Assembly (NCBI GenBank): GCA_024688365.1 | Contig: JAILEG010000014.1 | Location: 1-64,000 of the forward strand | DNA: 64,000 nt | Source: Prevotella sp. | GTDB taxonomy: Bacteria > Bacteroidota > Bacteroidia > Bacteroidales > Bacteroidaceae | Direction of reading: 5' to 3' | Shown: piece by piece, positions 33,005 through 42,478 of the stretch | Numbering within the stretch: the stretch's first letter is position 1 | Layout: each line of letters begins with the position of its first letter | Notes under the pieces: model-generated | The model's input: the letters and a program-made list of their open reading frames with translations, nothing else | What the model was told of the DNA's origin: nothing | Database searches by the model: none | Program-made: the position numbers and the translations under genes

Positions 33005-34372
33005 TCAGATGACGGCATCCTGAAGAATCTCTCCGAGTGTAGGGTGGATGTGGATGATATCACGTATGTCGTCCAACTTGGCATCGCGGTTCATCAGGGC
33101 AGAGAGTTCCTGTATGATGTCGGCGGCATGCGCTCCGTAGACGTGTCCTCCAAGGATGGCACCGTCATCGGCTACAAGCAACTTCAGCATGCCTGCCGTC
33201 TCATCCATGCTCAGGGCTTTTCCGTTTGAGCGATAGAAGCCCTTGTGTACAGTGTAACTGAGCCCTAAGGTCTTACACAGCTCTTCGGTCTTTCCAACAC
33301 ATGCAGCCTCAGGATAAGTGAAGATGGCTGATGGCATGATGTCGAGTCGGATATGGTCGGGCTTGCCGAGAATGTGATTGACGGCACGGAAGCCTTGGAA
33401 GGTTGCTGCGTGGGCAAGCATCTGACGTCCATTGACATCTCCAATGGCATAGATACCTTTCACGCTGGTCTCCATGTTGTTGTTGACCATGATTCCCTTG
33501 GTGTCATAGTTGATGGAGGTCATCGCAAGTCCTATCTCATCGGTGTTGGGCTGTCTGCCTGTTGCGATAAGTACAAGGTCAGTTTTGATTTTCTCCTCCT
33601 TTCCCTTCCGGCTGAAGATAACAGTGGTGTTGTCCTCTGGTTTGCCGACTGACGGGAGAACAATCTGGCTGACGGCACTTTGCAGGAAAAAGGTCACTCC
33701 TCGTTTCTCCAAAGTTTTTCGGAGTCGCTTGGCTATGTCGGAATCTATAGGTGGAAGGCACTCTTTCAGAAACTCAATGACAGTCACCTCACTTCCGAAG
33801 GCAGCAAAGATGGAGGCAAATTCCATGCCGATGACACCTGCGCCGATGATGGTGAGTCGTTTGGGAAGTTGGCCAACAGACAATAGTTCGTCAGAGGTGA
33901 CGATATGCTTGTGCCCCACAGCTTGTTGTTGGAGAGTAGCCTCATTGATGAAAGGGGGTGTCTTGGCACGTGAGCCTGTGGCTATGATGATGTTACGGGC
34001 CATGATCTTCTCTCCATCGACATCAACCACGCTGTCAGAGAGAAAAACCGCACATCCTTTCAGCAGCTTGATGCCAGGCTGTGACAGTAGGGAGGCTACC
34101 CCTTCACGCAGTTGGCTGACAACGGATGCCTTCCGCTCCATGACCTTCGGAAAATCTATTGGTGGTGAGGTGCTGTAGAGAGCAGCTGTGGCCATGCGTG
34201 CTTCAGCATCATGAGCAAGGCATTTAGTGGGAATACAACCGACATTGAGGCAGGTTCCGCCCACATTGTCTTTCTCGACAATGGTAACGTCCAGGCCATT
34301 CTTGGCAGCGTAAATGGCTGTGCGGTATCCTCCTGGGCCTGAGCCGATAATCAGTAAATCCGTTTTTTTCAT
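33005..34372 (-). CDS. lpdA: Dihydrolipoyl dehydrogenase (glycine cleavage L protein)
   Basis: A 455-residue FAD enzyme that re-oxidises dihydrolipoyl groups with NAD+. The FAD-binding Rossmann motif is LLIIGSGPGGYRTAIYAA, the redox-active disulphide is GGTCLNVGCIPTK, the NAD-binding motif is IIGAGVIGMEFASIFAAFG, and the C-terminal catalytic His is in HIHPTLGEI. The start is the ATG at 34372, one base after the gcvPB stop, rather than the longer track start. It is the last gene of the gcv cluster, so it likely serves as the L protein here. Confidence 0.93.
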   Translation of the reverse strand: MKKTDLLIIGSGPGGYRTAIYAAKNGLDVTIVEKDNVGGTCLNVGCIPTKCLAHDAEARMATAALYSTSPPIDFPKVMERKASVVSQLREGVASLLSQPGIKLLKGCAVFLSDSVVDVDGEKIMARNIIIATGSRAKTPPFINEATLQQQAVGHKHIVTSDELLSVGQLPKRLTIIGAGVIGMEFASIFAAFGSEVTVIEFLKECLPPIDSDIAKRLRKTLEKRGVTFFLQSAVSQIVLPSVGKPEDNTTVIFSRKGKEEKIKTDLVLIATGRQPNTDEIGLAMTSINYDTKGIMVNNNMETSVKGIYAIGDVNGRQMLAHAATFQGFRAVNHILGKPDHIRLDIMPSAIFTYPEAACVGKTEELCKTLGLSYTVHKGFYRSNGKALSMDETAGMLKLLVADDGAILGGHVYGAHAADIIQELSALMNRDAKLDDIRDIIHIHPTLGEILQDAVI

Positions 34373-34373
34373 A

Positions 34374-35870
34374 TCATGCCCCGCTTTCTGATTGTGTGTC
34401 ATTGAGTAGCTGGCGGTAAGTGAGGACAGGATGCTTGGCGGCAAGAACATCGTCCACACGCCCGATTGGTGTGTTATGTGGTGCCCCTTTCACAAGGTCT
34501 GGGGTCTCACGTGCCTCCTTGGCGATGAGGTGCATCACACGGACGAAGCCGTCAATGGTATCCTTGCTCTCGTTTTCGGTAGGCTCAATCATCATTGCCT
34601 CATGAAACAGGAGAGGGAAGTAGATGGTGGGGGCATGGTAGCCGTAGTCGAGCAGGCGTTTGGCAACATCCATTGTTGTGATGCCGGTTGTCTTGTCTTT
34701 TAATCCATTGAAGACAAACTCATGTTTGCACAGTCCTTCTATTGGCAGCTCATAATCATCCTTGAGACATTCCTTGATGTAGTTGGCATTAAGTGTGGCC
34801 AGCGGGCCTACCTCCTTGATGTGTTCCTTGCCGAGCGTAAGAATATAGGTGTAGGCACGAAGAATGACGAGGAAGTTGCCAAGATAGCTGCTCACGCGGT
34901 TGTTCTCAACAGAGTAGGTGTCCTCTTGCCTTGGCTGCTCCACCATGAATCTGCCCTCTGTTTTTATGACATGTGGCTTTGGCAGGAAGGGGATGAGCAT
35001 CTTGCGGACACCAACGGGGCCAGCCCCAGGCCCGCCACCGCCGTGAGGGGTGGAGAAGGTCTTGTGGAGGTTAAGATGGATAACGTCAAACCCCATGTCG
35101 CCGGGCCGGGCCGTGCCTAATAGAGGATTAAGGTTGGCACCATCGTAATACATCAGACCGCCACAGGCATGGACGAGTTCTGCTATTTCGGGTATGTCCT
35201 TCTCAAAGAGCCCTAAGGTGTTGGGGTTAGTCATCATCATGGCAGCGACATCATCTCCAAGAAGAGGCTTGAGGTCGTTGACATCAACCAGTCCCTCGGG
35301 AGTACTTTTCACCTCGACAACCTCAAGGCCACATACTGCGGCTGAGGCGGGATTGGTTCCGTGGGCAGAGTCAGGGACGATTACCTTTGTACGGCGGTTG
35401 TCACCACGGCTCTGATGATAAGAGCGGATGATCATCAGTCCTGTCAGCTCACCATGTGCCCCTGCATAGGGATTGAGAGTAACATCGTCCATGCCTGTTA
35501 TTGAGGCGAGTGCCTGCTGGAGGCCGTACTCTACCTCCAAAGCTCCCTGTACCGTCTCTTCTGGCTGCTCTGGGTGAAGGTTGGTGAAGGATGGGAGGGT
35601 TGCGATTTCCTCATTGATGGTAGGATTATACTTCATAGTGCATGAGCCAAGCGGATAGAATCCGTTGTCTACGCCGAAGTTGTTCTCACTAAGGTTGGTG
35701 TAATGGCGCACGACGGTCATCTCGTCACATTCGGGCAGTTCCGCATCTTTCTCCCTTCTAAGTGAGGGGGGGATGGTATGGCAGCCAAAGCGGTTTTTGG
35801 GAAGGCTGTAGGCACGTCTGCCTGGATGTGACAGTTCAAATATCAGATTGCCATATAGTTTGCTGTTCAT
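34374..35870 (-). CDS. gcvPB: Glycine dehydrogenase (decarboxylating) subunit 2
   Basis: A 498-residue PLP subunit of the P protein, which decarboxylates glycine and passes the aminomethyl group to lipoyl-GcvH. The PLP lysine is in [40 protein letters not shown] and [14 protein letters not shown] are typical. The track ORF extends 89 codons upstream without conservation; the ATG at 35870 ([24 protein letters not shown] by family) is right. It follows gcvPA by 28 nt and is followed one base later by lpdA. Confidence 0.94.
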   Translation of the reverse strand: MNSKLYGNLIFELSHPGRRAYSLPKNRFGCHTIPPSLRREKDAELPECDEMTVVRHYTNLSENNFGVDNGFYPLGSCTMKYNPTINEEIATLPSFTNLHPEQPEETVQGALEVEYGLQQALASITGMDDVTLNPYAGAHGELTGLMIIRSYHQSRGDNRRTKVIVPDSAHGTNPASAAVCGLEVVEVKSTPEGLVDVNDLKPLLGDDVAAMMMTNPNTLGLFEKDIPEIAELVHACGGLMYYDGANLNPLLGTARPGDMGFDVIHLNLHKTFSTPHGGGGPGAGPVGVRKMLIPFLPKPHVIKTEGRFMVEQPRQEDTYSVENNRVSSYLGNFLVILRAYTYILTLGKEHIKEVGPLATLNANYIKECLKDDYELPIEGLCKHEFVFNGLKDKTTGITTMDVAKRLLDYGYHAPTIYFPLLFHEAMMIEPTENESKDTIDGFVRVMHLIAKEARETPDLVKGAPHNTPIGRVDDVLAAKHPVLTYRQLLNDTQSESGA

Positions 35871-35898
35871 TGTTTCTTTGTTTTTGAAAAAGACTTGA

Positions 35899-37209
35899 CT
35901 ATAATAATCCAATGAGGGTGTCAACTTCCTCCCGTGTGCGCTTTTCGGTGACGGCAATGAGGAGTTGATTGTTGCCCATTTTGATACCAGGTAGGATCCC
36001 GTTGCAGACAGCTTTACTGAAGAAAGCATCCCGGTTCTCAATAGTGATGAGGAATTCGTTGAAGAATGGCTGGTTGTAAACGAGCTTTGCCTTGCCGGTG
36101 GCAATAAGTTGGTCACAGAGATAATGGGCACCATCATAGCTGATTTGTGCAGCCTCCTTGATACCTTCCTTGCCCATCAGACTCATATAGACAGTGGCAT
36201 AGAGTGCCATCAGACTCTCGTTGGAGCAGATGTTGGAAGTGGCTTTCTGTCGGCGGATATGCTGTTCACGTGCCTGGAGAGTGAGAACGAATGCGCGTTG
36301 GCCCCGGTTGTCAATCGTCTTGCCCACAATGCGTCCGGGGAGTTTGCGCATGAGTTTATCCGTTGAACACATGTAGCCAGCATACGGACCGCCGAAAGCC
36401 ATGGGTAAGCCGAGACTTTGGATGTCGCCGACAGCAATGTCGGCCCCCCATTCGCCGGGTGTTTTGAGAAGAGCGAGGTCGGCGGCTATACTGTTGATGA
36501 TGAAAAGTGCTTTTCGTTCGTGGCAGCTGTCGGCATAGTCTGTAAAGTCCTCAACGATACCATATCGGTTGGGCTGCTGGACAATGACACCTGCCACACG
36601 CCCTTCTTCCAGCAATTGTGTGAGGTCTGTATGCGAGGTAACTCCGTTGTCAGCCTTGATGGCTTTGAGAGTTATATTGTGGAAGTGGGCATAGGTTTTC
36701 AGAACACCAATGGTCTTCTCGTCCAGGGTCTCAGTGTAAAGCACTGTGTCAGCTTTCTTCGCATTGGCAAAAGCTACCATCATAGCCTCAGCTGTGGCCG
36801 TAGTTCCATCGTACATGGAGGCATTGGAGATGTCCATGCCTGTCAACTCAGCCATCATGCTTTGGTACTCAAAGATGTAGTGGAGTGTGCCTTGTGATAT
36901 TTCTGCCTGGTAGGGTGTGTAGGATGTGAGGAATTCCGATCGGCTCAGTAAACTTGAAATTGCACTTGGGGCATAGTGGTCATATATGCCACCACCAGCA
37001 AAACAGGTAAGAGGCTGGTTTTTCTTTCCAAGTCTGTCGAAAAAGTTTCGTATCTCCAGTTCACTCATGGCTTCCGGGAGATCATAGTCATTCTTGAGGC
37101 GGGTACTTTCGGGAAGTTCGGCATAGAGTCCAGGGAGGTTCTCTATGCCGATTTTCCCAAGCATCAGCCGCACGTCCTCGTCCGTATGAGGAAAATATTT
37201 GTGGCTCAT
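35899..37209 (-). CDS. gcvPA: Glycine dehydrogenase (decarboxylating) subunit 1
   Basis: A 436-residue partner of GcvPB; together they form the split, two-polypeptide P protein. It starts [17 protein letters not shown], has the [13 protein letters not shown] and [20 protein letters not shown] segments of the family, and lacks the PLP lysine, as expected for subunit 1. Length is normal. It is 41 nt after gcvH and 28 nt before gcvPB. Confidence 0.94.
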   Translation of the reverse strand: MSHKYFPHTDEDVRLMLGKIGIENLPGLYAELPESTRLKNDYDLPEAMSELEIRNFFDRLGKKNQPLTCFAGGGIYDHYAPSAISSLLSRSEFLTSYTPYQAEISQGTLHYIFEYQSMMAELTGMDISNASMYDGTTATAEAMMVAFANAKKADTVLYTETLDEKTIGVLKTYAHFHNITLKAIKADNGVTSHTDLTQLLEEGRVAGVIVQQPNRYGIVEDFTDYADSCHERKALFIINSIAADLALLKTPGEWGADIAVGDIQSLGLPMAFGGPYAGYMCSTDKLMRKLPGRIVGKTIDNRGQRAFVLTLQAREQHIRRQKATSNICSNESLMALYATVYMSLMGKEGIKEAAQISYDGAHYLCDQLIATGKAKLVYNQPFFNEFLITIENRDAFFSKAVCNGILPGIKMGNNQLLIAVTEKRTREEVDTLIGLL

Positions 37210-37250
37210 CTTGTTTCTTTGATTGTTTAGGGTTAGACAGATGAAAAAGC

Positions 37251-37631
37251 TTACTTTGCGCAGAACTCCTCATAAGCCTTGGCACTCATGAGGTCGGACA
37301 GCTGTGAGGGATTGTCCAGCTCAACCTTTATAATCCAGTTGCCAAAAGAATCCTTATTAAGCAGTCCAGGCTCATCCTCCAGAGCCTCATTCACTTCCAG
37401 GACTTTTCCTGTGACAGGAGATTTGAGGTCGGATGCAGCTTTGACACTCTCAACGGCTCCAAAGTCGTCACCCGCTTCGATGTCATCGTCAACTTCAGGC
37501 ATGTCAACGTAGACAATGTTGCCTAAAGCATGCTGGGCATAATCGGTGATGCCGATGTAACCGATGTTTCCTTCTACCTTTACAAATTCGTGTGACTCTG
37601 AGTAGTAGAGTCCTTCAATTACTTTTGCCAT
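37251..37631 (-). CDS. gcvH: Glycine cleavage system H protein
   Basis: A 126-residue lipoyl carrier that shuttles the aminomethyl intermediate between P, T and L proteins. The lipoylated Lys is in FGAVESVKAASDLKSPVTG (about residue 64). The N-terminus YYSESHEFVKVEGNIGYIGITDYAQ and C-terminal SAKAYEEFCAK are typical. It lies between gcvT and gcvPA; the lplA ligase at the head of the cluster may attach its lipoate. Confidence 0.96.
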   Translation of the reverse strand: MAKVIEGLYYSESHEFVKVEGNIGYIGITDYAQHALGNIVYVDMPEVDDDIEAGDDFGAVESVKAASDLKSPVTGKVLEVNEALEDEPGLLNKDSFGNWIIKVELDNPSQLSDLMSAKAYEEFCAK

Positions 37632-37768
37632 GATATTCTTAGTTTTAAATTTTAGTTATAGGCTTTTATGATAGGTGATGATAAGTGATGACAGGGCTGT
37701 ATAAGTAACAGGGGAGAAGCAATGATAGGCAGTAAAGGATTTGCCTTGAGGCTGCTTCAGGCCAATAC

Positions 37769-38854
37769 TCATTTTTTATAATGCTTATCATAGAACTTCT
37801 TTTTGACGATGATGCCAGGGAAGGTTTTTCTGCGGATTTGCACCTCAACTTTATCACCTAACTGTAGGCTGGCATCTACCAGGGCTACGGCGCAGCTCTT
37901 TTCAGTGGAGATAAGCCGATAACCAGTTGTTACTTCACCAACTTCCTTGCCGTCACGAAGAACTTTATAGCCATGACGGGGAATAGCGTTACCCTCTAAT
38001 TCTATGCCTCGCAGCCGGTATGTGATGCCTTCTGTTTTCTGTAGGGTGAGTGCTTCCTTTCCAATGAACTCTTCCTTGTCAAGTTTTACGAACATGGAAA
38101 GTCCTGCCATTACAGGTGATATGTCGGCTGAGAGTTCATCACCATAAAGTGGCAGACCAACTTCAAACCGGAGAGTGTCACGGCATCCTAATCCGCAGGG
38201 TGTCACACCGGCGGCAATCAGCTTGTCCCATGCCGTGCGGATGAAGTCGGGTGTGCCGTAAATCTCAAAGCCGTCCTCCCCGGTATAACCTGTCCGGGAT
38301 ATGATGATGGTTTCATCATATTTCTCTACGGTCTTCACCTCATAGAAATTCAGGTCTTTGCATGGAATGCCGAGTGAGTCTTCTACTTTCTCCTCCGCTT
38401 CAGGCCCCTGCACGGCAAGTTGGGCATAAAAGTCGCTCTTGTAGCAGATAACGACATCAAATCCCTTGGAGTTCTTCTCGATCCAGTCATGGTCTTTGTC
38501 TATATTGGAGGCATTGATGGTCATGAGGAATAGGTTTGTATCGAGCTTGCAGATACAGGTGTCATCAACGGTTCCACCGTCAGGATAGCACATCATACCA
38601 TAGATGACTTTTCCTGTAGGGAGATGCTCGACATCATTTGTGAAGATGTAGTTGATGGATCGTTCAGCATCATGTCCTGAGATGATGACTTCTCCCATGT
38701 GGGAAACATCGAATACACCGCAGTGGTTGCGCACGGCATTATGCTCTTCGATGATGCTGGTGTACTGGATAGGCATGTCGAAGCCTCCGAAAGGTGAGAT
38801 GAGTGCGCCTAAAGCAACATGCTTGTCATATAGGCAGGTTCTTTTGTTTGGCAT
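37769..38854 (-). CDS. gcvT: Glycine cleavage system T protein (aminomethyltransferase)
   Basis: A 361-residue tetrahydrofolate-dependent enzyme that releases ammonia from aminomethyl-GcvH and makes methylene-THF. Landmarks are HVALGALISPFGGFDMPIQY, RNHCGVFDVSHMGEV and ISRTGYTGEDGFEIY, with the C-terminal barrel EVTTGYRLISTEKSCAVALVD. The track ORF is 48 codons longer, but MPNKRTCLYDKHV at 38854 is the family start. The 137-nt spacer to gcvH holds no clear promoter. Confidence 0.95.
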   Translation of the reverse strand: MPNKRTCLYDKHVALGALISPFGGFDMPIQYTSIIEEHNAVRNHCGVFDVSHMGEVIISGHDAERSINYIFTNDVEHLPTGKVIYGMMCYPDGGTVDDTCICKLDTNLFLMTINASNIDKDHDWIEKNSKGFDVVICYKSDFYAQLAVQGPEAEEKVEDSLGIPCKDLNFYEVKTVEKYDETIIISRTGYTGEDGFEIYGTPDFIRTAWDKLIAAGVTPCGLGCRDTLRFEVGLPLYGDELSADISPVMAGLSMFVKLDKEEFIGKEALTLQKTEGITYRLRGIELEGNAIPRHGYKVLRDGKEVGEVTTGYRLISTEKSCAVALVDASLQLGDKVEVQIRRKTFPGIIVKKKFYDKHYKK

Positions 38855-38942
38855 ATTTTTATTGGTTTTAGTTAAATCTATTGTGACCGGATTCCAATAT
38901 AAGTGGGGAGTGGAGGTGCAGGGGATTGGATGGAGAGGGTTC

Positions 38943-39662
38943 TTAATGCCGGGGCTGATGGCCGAAAATCCAGTTGTGTGATAGATAGTGCTGTTCAATG
39001 TTACGGATGGCGTCCACGTCCATCGCTGTCAGTTTGAACGCAGAGGTGCATAGATGTGAGCGGACAAACGTTTTCATCTCATTCAGGGATAGGGAAATGT
39101 GGTTCTTCAACAAGGTGATGCGCTGCCGGACACTCTCCACACCATGCTTTACCAGCTTTGCGTCAGAAGGAGTTATGCTGCCTATCATGTTCTCCATATT
39201 GGTGTCATATAGCATTGTTCCGTGTACGATGGCGCGGCTGTGGAGATGGTAGAAAGCATTACCTGAAACCTTGCGGTCGCCAATCATGATGTCGTTGTGT
39301 TCCGTCCATGAGGCATTGACACCCATCTGTCGGAGCGTATTGGTCATCATTTCCATATAATGTGTAAAGGTTGACTGTACCTCATCGGAATCTGTTATGT
39401 ATGACATCATGACGTTCGATTGGTCGGCATAGACGCATCCCCCTCCGCTTTTCCGCCTGAAGGTGTGTATTCCATGCTCACGGCAATAGTCGAGATTGAC
39501 CTCCGCATAGACATCCTGATTGCGCCCAAAGATGACGCTCGGGTCAACTTGCCACATGAAAAATGCCTCGCTAATCTCCTTGTTCATAGCGATATACTCC
39601 TCCATTGCTAAATAGAAACTTAGCTGGTGCGGTTCTTCATTTGGTAAGTCAATGTATGTCAT
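38943..39662 (-). CDS. lplA: Lipoate-protein ligase A-type
   Basis: A 239-residue lipoyl/biotinyl-ligase-fold enzyme that attaches lipoate, probably scavenged, to lipoyl carriers. Motifs: RRKSGGGCVYADQSNVMMSYI (the RRxSGGGxVxHD equivalent with Asp), DIMIGDRKVSGNAFYHLHSRAIVHGTMLYDT. It lacks the extra C-terminal domain of E. coli LplA, as many short LplA/LplJ-like proteins do. The start is the ATG at 39662; the track start is a TTG six codons upstream. It leads the gcv cluster, and GcvH is its obvious substrate. Confidence 0.88.
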   Translation of the reverse strand: MTYIDLPNEEPHQLSFYLAMEEYIAMNKEISEAFFMWQVDPSVIFGRNQDVYAEVNLDYCREHGIHTFRRKSGGGCVYADQSNVMMSYITDSDEVQSTFTHYMEMMTNTLRQMGVNASWTEHNDIMIGDRKVSGNAFYHLHSRAIVHGTMLYDTNMENMIGSITPSDAKLVKHGVESVRQRITLLKNHISLSLNEMKTFVRSHLCTSAFKLTAMDVDAIRNIEQHYLSHNWIFGHQPRH

Positions 39663-39688
39663 GTTCTGTTTAGGTTTCAAGTACCTTG

Positions 39689-39696
39689 CAAATGTA
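39689..39696 (-). promoter_or_regulatory. Promoter -7 element for the lplA-gcv-lpd cluster
   Basis: Minus-strand TACATTTG, 27 nt before the lplA ATG. It is the only clear element upstream of the six-gene run. Confidence 0.65.
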
Positions 39697-39812
39697 AGAA
39701 AGATTTATGAAAATGCAAAAGAAAAGCAGGCAAATAGGTGTTAATAAAGTTAAAGTACGAATAAACAAAGTTAGATGGCAAGATTGGAAAGATGGTTTTG
39801 CCTATTTCTTCG

Positions 39813-39820
39813 TACTTTTG
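39813..39820 (+). promoter_or_regulatory. Promoter -7 element upstream of 39848
   Basis: TACTTTTG, 28 nt before the first ATG. Confidence 0.65.
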
Positions 39821-39847
39821 CACTCCTTTAGTTTATTAGGAAAATAG

Positions 39848-40945
39848 ATGTTTTATAGTATGAAGAGATTACAACAGGTACTTATTCTGGCAGCCTGTCT
39901 GTTGGTTGTTGCCGTTGCTGCAGTGCAGCGAGATGGGAAGTTGATTGGTCGTCCCGTCACGGGTAATATGAGAGAGGCCGCAAAAGCGCAGACTGATACG
40001 ATAAGGAGATTGCCGGATGGTACGCTGGTCATTAACACCTCTTATCTTGCGAAGGGAGTGAAAGGTTTTGGAGGGCCTGTCCCTTTGGAAATTTATCTGA
40101 AAGGTGGAAAAGTTCAGGAGGTTAAGGCTCTGAAAAACTCAGAGACACCGGACTTCTTCCATGAGGCAAGTCAGCTACTCACCCGTTGGAATGGAAAAAC
40201 ACCAGAGGAGGCACTGGCAATGAAGGTGGATGGTGTGAGCGGAGCGACTTATTCATCACAGGGAATTATCGGAAACATGCAACAGGGTCTTCGGTATGCG
40301 GTACGAAACGCTAAGGAACCCTCCTTTTGGGATAAATTGGACCTACGAGCTAAGACATTGGCAGGACTCGTGGTTGTACTAATGGCGGCAGTCGTCCCGC
40401 TTTTTGTCAGGAAAAGGCGTTATCGCATCTTCCAGTTGCTGCTTAACTTTGTTGTTCTGGGTTTGTGGGGTGGTACCTTCCTGTCCTGGTCGGTTTTTAT
40501 CGGATTTATGTCGGGTGGCATCAATGTGTGGGTATCCCTGATTCCTATTGTAATGCTGGTAACGGCATTCATCTATCCACTCTTTGGGAAAAAGAACTAT
40601 TATTGTACGCATATCTGCCCTCTTGGCTCCATCCAGGAGCTGGCAGGCATGGTGAATCATAAGAAGTGGCGGATGAGTCATCGGGCAGTGAGGTTTCTTG
40701 ACCGTTTCCGTAATCTGCTTTTCTGGGTACTGATGGTATTGATGCTTGCCGGAGTATGGTTCCAGTGGATGGACTATGAATTGTTTGTGGCTTTTATTTT
40801 CCAGTCGGCAAGTCTTGTTGTCATTGTGTTGGCACTTCTGATGGTGTTGATCTCGGTATTCGTCCCTCGGCCTTATTGCCGTTTTGTCTGTCCTACAGGA
40901 AGTTTTTTCAGACTCTCCGCCTCGCCGATGAAACAGTGGTTCTGA
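39848..40945 (+). CDS. FMN-binding and 4Fe-4S ferredoxin-like membrane protein
   Basis: A 365-residue membrane redox protein (start could also be the ATG at 39860). An N-terminal signal anchor precedes an FMN-binding domain (about 50-155) that ends in VDGVSGATYSSQGI. The S-G-A-T motif is the site at which ApbE-type transferases link FMN covalently in RnfG/NqrC-type domains. Four or five membrane helices follow. Two NapH/NosR-like CxxxCP motifs are present (YCTHICPLGS, CRFVCPTGS), giving only two Cys per site. It probably passes electrons across or along the inner membrane; the partner and acceptor are unknown. Single gene with a strong terminator. Confidence 0.82.
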   Translation: MFYSMKRLQQVLILAACLLVVAVAAVQRDGKLIGRPVTGNMREAAKAQTDTIRRLPDGTLVINTSYLAKGVKGFGGPVPLEIYLKGGKVQEVKALKNSETPDFFHEASQLLTRWNGKTPEEALAMKVDGVSGATYSSQGIIGNMQQGLRYAVRNAKEPSFWDKLDLRAKTLAGLVVVLMAAVVPLFVRKRRYRIFQLLLNFVVLGLWGGTFLSWSVFIGFMSGGINVWVSLIPIVMLVTAFIYPLFGKKNYYCTHICPLGSIQELAGMVNHKKWRMSHRAVRFLDRFRNLLFWVLMVLMLAGVWFQWMDYELFVAFIFQSASLVVIVLALLMVLISVFVPRPYCRFVCPTGSFFRLSASPMKQWF

Positions 40946-41015
40946 GATAGAAAAGGGTCGGATGGCTTAATAAGAATAAACAAATAAGTAAGTATGGAAT
41001 AATGAAATTTATTTA

Positions 41016-41061
41016 AAAAGTGCGGCAACTTAGAGTGATAATGCTGAGTTGCCGCACTTTT
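41016..41061. terminator. Bidirectional intrinsic terminator
   Basis: A perfect 15-bp stem AAAAGTGCGGCAACT / AGTTGCCGCACTTTT with A- and T-runs on both sides, between convergent genes. Confidence 0.9.
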
Positions 41062-41091
41062 CTTTATGTCAACCACAAATAGATGTTCCTT

Positions 41092-42396
41092 TTATTGGTG
41101 GAGAAGGAAATTCTTGAAATCAGAAAATGAGGTGGAGAGTGGAACGGACTTCTTCTCGCCACGCATGAATCTTTGAAGGCGTTCGGGGATAGGGATATCT
41201 GTAGAGAGAATCTCGTCAACCTTCTCCTTGAACTTTGCTGGGTGTGCGGTCTCCAGGAATATTCCAATCTCGCCAGGCTGGAGCTGTTCCTTGAGGGCAC
41301 GGTAGCCGCAGGCACCATGGGGGTCGAGTACATATCCTGTGCGTGTATAGCAATCACGCATAGTATCACGGATGGCACTGTCAGTGTAAGTTGCCCCTGA
41401 TATTTCATTTCTTATGGCTTCCCAAGAGCCTTTGTATAGGTCGTAGATGCGTGCGAAATTACTGGGGTCGCCAACGTCCATAGCGTTGGCAAGGGTCTGC
41501 TGGGACGGTTTGGGGCTATACTGTCCTGTTTGCAGATAGTTGAAGAAGATGTCGTTGGCGTTGTTTGCTGCAATAAAGTGTTTCACAGGAAGTCCGAGGC
41601 GGTTACCGAAAATACCAGCAGTGATGTTGCCGAAGTTTCCGCTTGGTACACAGAATACAGGAGGTTCTGTATGGCCTGTCCTCCTAAGCTGCGCATACGC
41701 ATTGAAATAGTAGAAAGCCTGTGGAAGAAAGCGTGCCACGTTGATGCTGTTCGCACTTGTGAGACGCATGTGACGGTTCAGTTCTTCATCCATGAAGGCA
41801 CTTTTCACCAGCTGTTGGCAGTCGTCAAAGACACCTTCAACCTCAATGGCTGTAATATTCTTTCCGAGTGTGGTGAACTGACACTCCTGTATGTGGCTCA
41901 CCTTTCCTTTGGGATAAAGGACATAGACATGGATATCCTCAACATCGAGAAAACCATTTGCCACTGCTGAGCCAGTGTCGCCAGATGTGGCTACGAGTAC
42001 ATTCACCTCTCCGGTTCTGTCTTCTTTTCTGATTTCATATTGAAGGAGCCGTGCCATAAAGCGTGCGCCCACATCCTTGAAGGCGAGAGTAGGACCGTGG
42101 AATAGTTCCAAGGCATAGATGTTCTCTTCAACCTTATGGAGTGGTGTGTCGAATGTCAAAGTGTCATAGACTATCTTATGCAGGGCCTCGGGCTCAACGT
42201 CTTCTCCGAAGAAGGCATCAGCCACATTGTGGGCTATTTCCTGAAATGATAACTCGTCAATGTGTTCAAAAAAGTTTGGTGCTAAGCGGCCCAGTTTCTC
42301 GGGCATGTAGAGTCCCCGGTCCTCTGCCAGTCCTTTGATAACGGCTTTGGCAAGAGTTGCCTCGGGGGCTTTATGGTTGGTGGAATAGTATTTCAT
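41092..42396 (-). CDS. thrC: Threonine synthase
   Basis: A 434-residue PLP enzyme that converts O-phosphohomoserine to threonine. The PLP lysine is in HGPTLAFKDVGARFMARLL, the phosphate-binding loop is ATSGDTGSAVANGF, and the N-terminus MKYYSTNHKAPEATLAKAVIKGLAEDRGLYMPE is typical of the long-type ThrC. It is the last gene of thrA-apgM-thrC, 82 nt after apgM, ending at the bidirectional terminator. Confidence 0.96.
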   Translation of the reverse strand: MKYYSTNHKAPEATLAKAVIKGLAEDRGLYMPEKLGRLAPNFFEHIDELSFQEIAHNVADAFFGEDVEPEALHKIVYDTLTFDTPLHKVEENIYALELFHGPTLAFKDVGARFMARLLQYEIRKEDRTGEVNVLVATSGDTGSAVANGFLDVEDIHVYVLYPKGKVSHIQECQFTTLGKNITAIEVEGVFDDCQQLVKSAFMDEELNRHMRLTSANSINVARFLPQAFYYFNAYAQLRRTGHTEPPVFCVPSGNFGNITAGIFGNRLGLPVKHFIAANNANDIFFNYLQTGQYSPKPSQQTLANAMDVGDPSNFARIYDLYKGSWEAIRNEISGATYTDSAIRDTMRDCYTRTGYVLDPHGACGYRALKEQLQPGEIGIFLETAHPAKFKEKVDEILSTDIPIPERLQRFMRGEKKSVPLSTSFSDFKNFLLHQ

Positions 42397-42478
42397 CTTT
42401 TATATAATAAGAGGTTAAAGCAAATGATCTTTCAGAGACCTTTATTACCTGATGTGGTTCAGTCTTAATGTCTTTTCC

